From Rheinheimera lutimaris (GTDB taxonomy: Bacteria > Pseudomonadota > Gammaproteobacteria > Enterobacterales > Alteromonadaceae), in contig NZ_JABSOD010000023.1 in assembly GCF_013283795.1 (NCBI RefSeq), forward strand, positions 1 to 56,413: DNA of 56,413 nucleotides, written 5' to 3'. The translations under genes and the position numbers were made by a program. Positions 53,708 through 56,413 of this stretch are shown here, piece by piece. A model generated the notes under the pieces. It was not told where the DNA came from, did no database searches, and saw only the letters and a list, made by a program, of their open reading frames with translations. Each line of letters begins with the position of its first letter. Positions within the stretch are counted from its first letter, which is position 1.

Positions 53708-54515
53708 CCCCGTAAAATCTGCCGCCCGCGAGGCCGGGGCAGAATTATGGCAGTTGTACCAAAGCGGTGATTTCGAGCAACAACAAAAAGCTGATTTAAG
53801 CCCGGTAACCTCAGCTGATTTAGCTGCCAACCGGATTATCATCAATCGTTTATCTGAATTAACGCCCGACATTCCGGTGATCTCGGAAGAGTCTTATTGC
53901 ATTCCCTTAGGGCAACGACAAGACTGGCCACGCTACTGGCTGATTGATCCGATGGACGGTACCCAGGAATTTGTCGCCAGAAGCGGCGATTTTGCCGTCA
54001 GCATCGCCTTGGTAGAGCACGGTTGGCCGGCACTGGGGGTAATTTACTGGCCAAAAGAAGATGTGCTGTACTACGCTACCCGCGGCCATGGCGCCTTCAA
54101 ACAACAGCGCAATTTAATTAACCGCATCAGAGTTAACGAACATCAGAGCGGCGATATATTAAAAATTGCTATCAGCCGGCGCCAGCCATTACAGCCTATT
54201 GTTGATTTACTGCAGAATAAACACGACGTTGAATATGTTGCGCTGGGCAGTTGCTCATTAAAAAGCTGTCTGGTGGCAGAAGGCAAAGCCGATTGCTACC
54301 TGCGCCTTGGCCCCACCGGCGAATGGGATACCGGAGCGGTGCACGTAATAGTAGAAGAAGCCGGCGGTAAGATTCTTGACAGTGAATTTACCCCGCTCAG
54401 TTACAACCGGCGTGACACTCTGGCCAACCCTGATTTTATGGTGATGGGCCAGGCCAGCATTCCCTGGCAGCAACTGATCAAAGCCAGAGTAACAGAGCGC
54501 AACCTGACAGCCTGA
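53685..54515 (+). CDS. cysQ: 3'(2'),5'-bisphosphate nucleotidase CysQ
   Basis: CysQ hydrolyses 3'-phosphoadenosine 5'-phosphate left from sulfate assimilation. The 276-residue inositol-monophosphatase-fold protein shows the metal motifs VISEES, WLIDPMDGTQEFVARSGDFA and the C-terminal GEWDTGAVHVIVEEAGG. The DPMDGT Li+/Mg2+ site is intact. The start codon lies inside the nudE end. E. coli CysQ has 246 residues; the extra length is at the C-terminus. Confidence 0.93.
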   Translation: MFLSRLLDPVKSAAREAGAELWQLYQSGDFEQQQKADLSPVTSADLAANRIIINRLSELTPDIPVISEESYCIPLGQRQDWPRYWLIDPMDGTQEFVARSGDFAVSIALVEHGWPALGVIYWPKEDVLYYATRGHGAFKQQRNLINRIRVNEHQSGDILKIAISRRQPLQPIVDLLQNKHDVEYVALGSCSLKSCLVAEGKADCYLRLGPTGEWDTGAVHVIVEEAGGKILDSEFTPLSYNRRDTLANPDFMVMGQASIPWQQLIKARVTERNLTA

Positions 54516-54746
54516 TACTGAAAGTTTTCATAACTACCCACAAATAATGCATAGCTTTGCTGCATACCAGTGTTGACGCGGTTTTTAGCCAAATCAGCGC
54601 AATTGCCAACTATCTTTTCTGTCGGAAAAACGCTATTATGCCGTCGGGTTTTTGCGCAGAAAAACAACATTTCGTGACAAAAGCACCGGAAATTTAAGTC
54701 CGCCAGAGACTGCACCCTTACCTACAGTACCCTTAGGAGTTACATC

Positions 54747-56348
54747 ATGTCCGAGCTGGATCTGGGCCAATACGGCATCACAGATGTCACGGAAATTATT
54801 TATAACCCTTCGTATGATCAATTATTTGCGGAAGAAACCCGCAGTGATTTACAAGGTTATGAACAAGGCAAACTGACCAAATCAGGCGCGGTTTCAGTCG
54901 ATACCGGCATCTTTACCGGCCGCTCGCCGAAAGATAAGTACATCGTGCGCGATGACACCACCCGCGACACCGTATGGTGGTCTGATCAAGGCAAAAACGA
55001 CAATAAAGCCATAACACCTGCCGTCTGGGCTGATTTAAAAGCTTTAGTCACCAAACAATTGTCCGGCAAACGCTTATTTGTTGTTGATACTTTCTGTGGC
55101 GCCAATGCCGATACCCGCTTAGCTGTGCGCTTTATTACTGAAGTAGCCTGGCAGGCACATTTCGTAAAAAACATGTTTATCCGCCCGACGGATGCCGAGC
55201 TGGAAACTTACAAGCCGGATTTCATTGTAATGAACGGCGCCAAGTGCACCAACCCGGATTGGCAGAAGCATGGTTTAAATTCAGAAAACTTCGTTGCCTT
55301 TAACCTTACTGAGCGTATTCAGCTGATCGGTGGCACCTGGTACGGCGGTGAAATGAAAAAAGGTATGTTCTCCATGATGAACTACTTTTTACCGCTGCAG
55401 GGTATCGCCTCTATGCATTGCTCTGCCAACGTGGGTAAAGACGGCGATGTGGCGGTATTCTTTGGTTTATCCGGCACCGGTAAAACCACCTTATCAACCG
55501 ATCCGAAGCGCCAGTTAATTGGTGATGATGAACACGGCTGGGATGACGCCGGCGTGTTTAATTTTGAAGGCGGTTGCTACGCTAAAACCATTAACCTGTC
55601 TGCCGAGAACGAACCGGATATTTATAATGCCATCCGTCGTGATGCATTGTTAGAAAACGTCACTGTGCTGGCCGACGGCACTATTGACTATAATGACGGC
55701 TCGAAAACCGAGAATACCCGGGTGTCATACCCGATTTATCATATCGATAATATTGTTACTCCGGTGTCTAAAGCCGGTCATGCGAAAAAAGTTATCTTTT
55801 TAACAGCAGATGCCTTTGGTGTATTACCACCGGTGTCTAAGCTGACCAAAGATCAGGCTAAATACCATTTCCTGTCTGGCTTTACCGCTAAGCTGGCCGG
55901 TACCGAGCGCGGCATTACCGAGCCTACCCCTACCTTTTCCAGCTGTTTTGGCGCGGCGTTTTTAAGCCTGCACCCAACGCAATATGCAGAAGTGTTAGGT
56001 AAACGTATGGCAGCCTCCGGCGCTGAAGCCTACCTGGTTAATACCGGTTGGAACGGTACCGGCAAACGTATTTCGATTAAGGCCACCCGCGCCATTATCG
56101 ATGCTATTTTAGATGGCAGCATTGAAAATGCTGAGTTTGTCCCGTTGCCGTACTTTAACCTGGCCATGCCAACCGCATTGCACGGTGTTGACGATGTGTC
56201 GATGCTTGACCCACGCAACACTTATGCTAACGCCGCAGACTGGGACGTTAAAGCCAAAGACTTAGCCAAGCGCTTTGTTGATAACTTTGCCAAGTTTACC
56301 GATAACGCTGAAGGTAAAGCTTTGGTAGCCGCCGGGCCGCAACTTTAA
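54747..56348 (+). CDS. pckA: Phosphoenolpyruvate carboxykinase (ATP)
   Basis: PckA converts oxaloacetate and ATP to phosphoenolpyruvate, the entry to gluconeogenesis. The 533-residue protein has the substrate loop [11 protein letters not shown], an RRP-like RPTDAEL segment, the kinase-1a P-loop [16 protein letters not shown], the metal-binding [10 protein letters not shown] and an adenine-site [13 protein letters not shown] region. A CCTTAGGAGTTACATC ribosome site precedes the ATG. It sits near hslO and nudE as in E. coli and Shewanella. The stop codon is within the window, but the terminator is not clear. Confidence 0.97.
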   Translation: MSELDLGQYGITDVTEIIYNPSYDQLFAEETRSDLQGYEQGKLTKSGAVSVDTGIFTGRSPKDKYIVRDDTTRDTVWWSDQGKNDNKAITPAVWADLKALVTKQLSGKRLFVVDTFCGANADTRLAVRFITEVAWQAHFVKNMFIRPTDAELETYKPDFIVMNGAKCTNPDWQKHGLNSENFVAFNLTERIQLIGGTWYGGEMKKGMFSMMNYFLPLQGIASMHCSANVGKDGDVAVFFGLSGTGKTTLSTDPKRQLIGDDEHGWDDAGVFNFEGGCYAKTINLSAENEPDIYNAIRRDALLENVTVLADGTIDYNDGSKTENTRVSYPIYHIDNIVTPVSKAGHAKKVIFLTADAFGVLPPVSKLTKDQAKYHFLSGFTAKLAGTERGITEPTPTFSSCFGAAFLSLHPTQYAEVLGKRMAASGAEAYLVNTGWNGTGKRISIKATRAIIDAILDGSIENAEFVPLPYFNLAMPTALHGVDDVSMLDPRNTYANAADWDVKAKDLAKRFVDNFAKFTDNAEGKALVAAGPQL

Positions 56349-56413
56349 CAACAGCACCAAACAAAACAGGCCGCGTAAGCGTAATGCCGATCAGATAAGA
56401 ATTTTTCAGATCG

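Noticed and set aside
1..56413. CRISPR array, prophage, integron or defence island
   Set aside because: I saw no regularly spaced repeats, cas genes, integrase, phage structural genes or known defence genes anywhere in the window.

Overview
The window looks like a chromosomal segment of a gammaproteobacterium of the Alteromonadales, most like the Rheinheimera/Alishewanella/Arsukibacterium group. This placement is inferred from gene content, order and protein style, not from a database match. Core genes occur in orders shared with Escherichia and Shewanella: polA-spf-engB-(cytochrome c4)-csr RNA-yihI, hslR-hslO, yrfG, nudE-cysQ and pckA. Almost everything is chromosomal backbone. The only transposon trace is a decayed IS481-type remnant near 13.1 kb.

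Layout. 0-4.7 kb: a membrane-anchored CadC-like regulator faces a small secreted protein, a CPBP protease, a TraB/GumN-like protein and a 40-residue membrane peptide. 4.7-13 kb: amino-sugar synthesis (glmU, a DeoR-type regulator, glmS), interrupted by a dicarboxylate-type symporter, a DUF1439 lipoprotein and a membrane-anchored diflavin reductase preceded by a Fur box. 13-19.3 kb: IS remnant, ubiK, rep, a GAF-GAF-GGDEF-(degenerate EAL) protein and cytochrome c5. 19.5-27 kb: DnaA boxes, polA, Spot 42 RNA, a candidate new small RNA, engB, cytochrome c4, a CsrB/CsrC-type RNA with an upstream UvrY-type palindrome, a methyltransferase, yihI and a DUF2489 protein. 27-36 kb: a secreted amidohydrolase, a DUF1285 protein, tRNA-His, an MscS channel, a DUF481 porin-like protein, a PAS-only sensor and sbcDC. 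36-39.6 kb: a compact sigma-54 locus. 39.6-56.4 kb: hslO-hslR, a complete overlapping gspC-N type II secretion operon, yrfG, nudE-cysQ and pckA.

The most interesting unit is 36.2-39.6 kb. An enhancer-binding protein with a degenerate receiver domain sits among small envelope-stress-type genes: a two-BON-domain periplasmic protein, a DUF1328 membrane peptide, an acidic lipoprotein and a probable four-helix protein. Two of their upstream regions carry near-identical sigma-54 promoters of the form TGGCAC-N5-TGGCA, and CAGGTA/TACCTG palindromes sit at plausible enhancer positions. I read this as a self-contained sigma-54 envelope-stress regulon; I do not know a published description of it.

The second point of interest is the cluster of regulatory RNAs between polA and yihI: Spot 42, a candidate sRNA of about 86 nt with a 5' GNRA hairpin and a strong terminator, and a Csr-sponge RNA. 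Smaller observations include a 165-bp intergenic element with terminal inverted repeats after glmU, a Fur-controlled leader with a possible attenuator before the diflavin reductase, an 11-bp tandem repeat that may be the operator of the CadC-like regulator, and a PAS sensor with no output domain.
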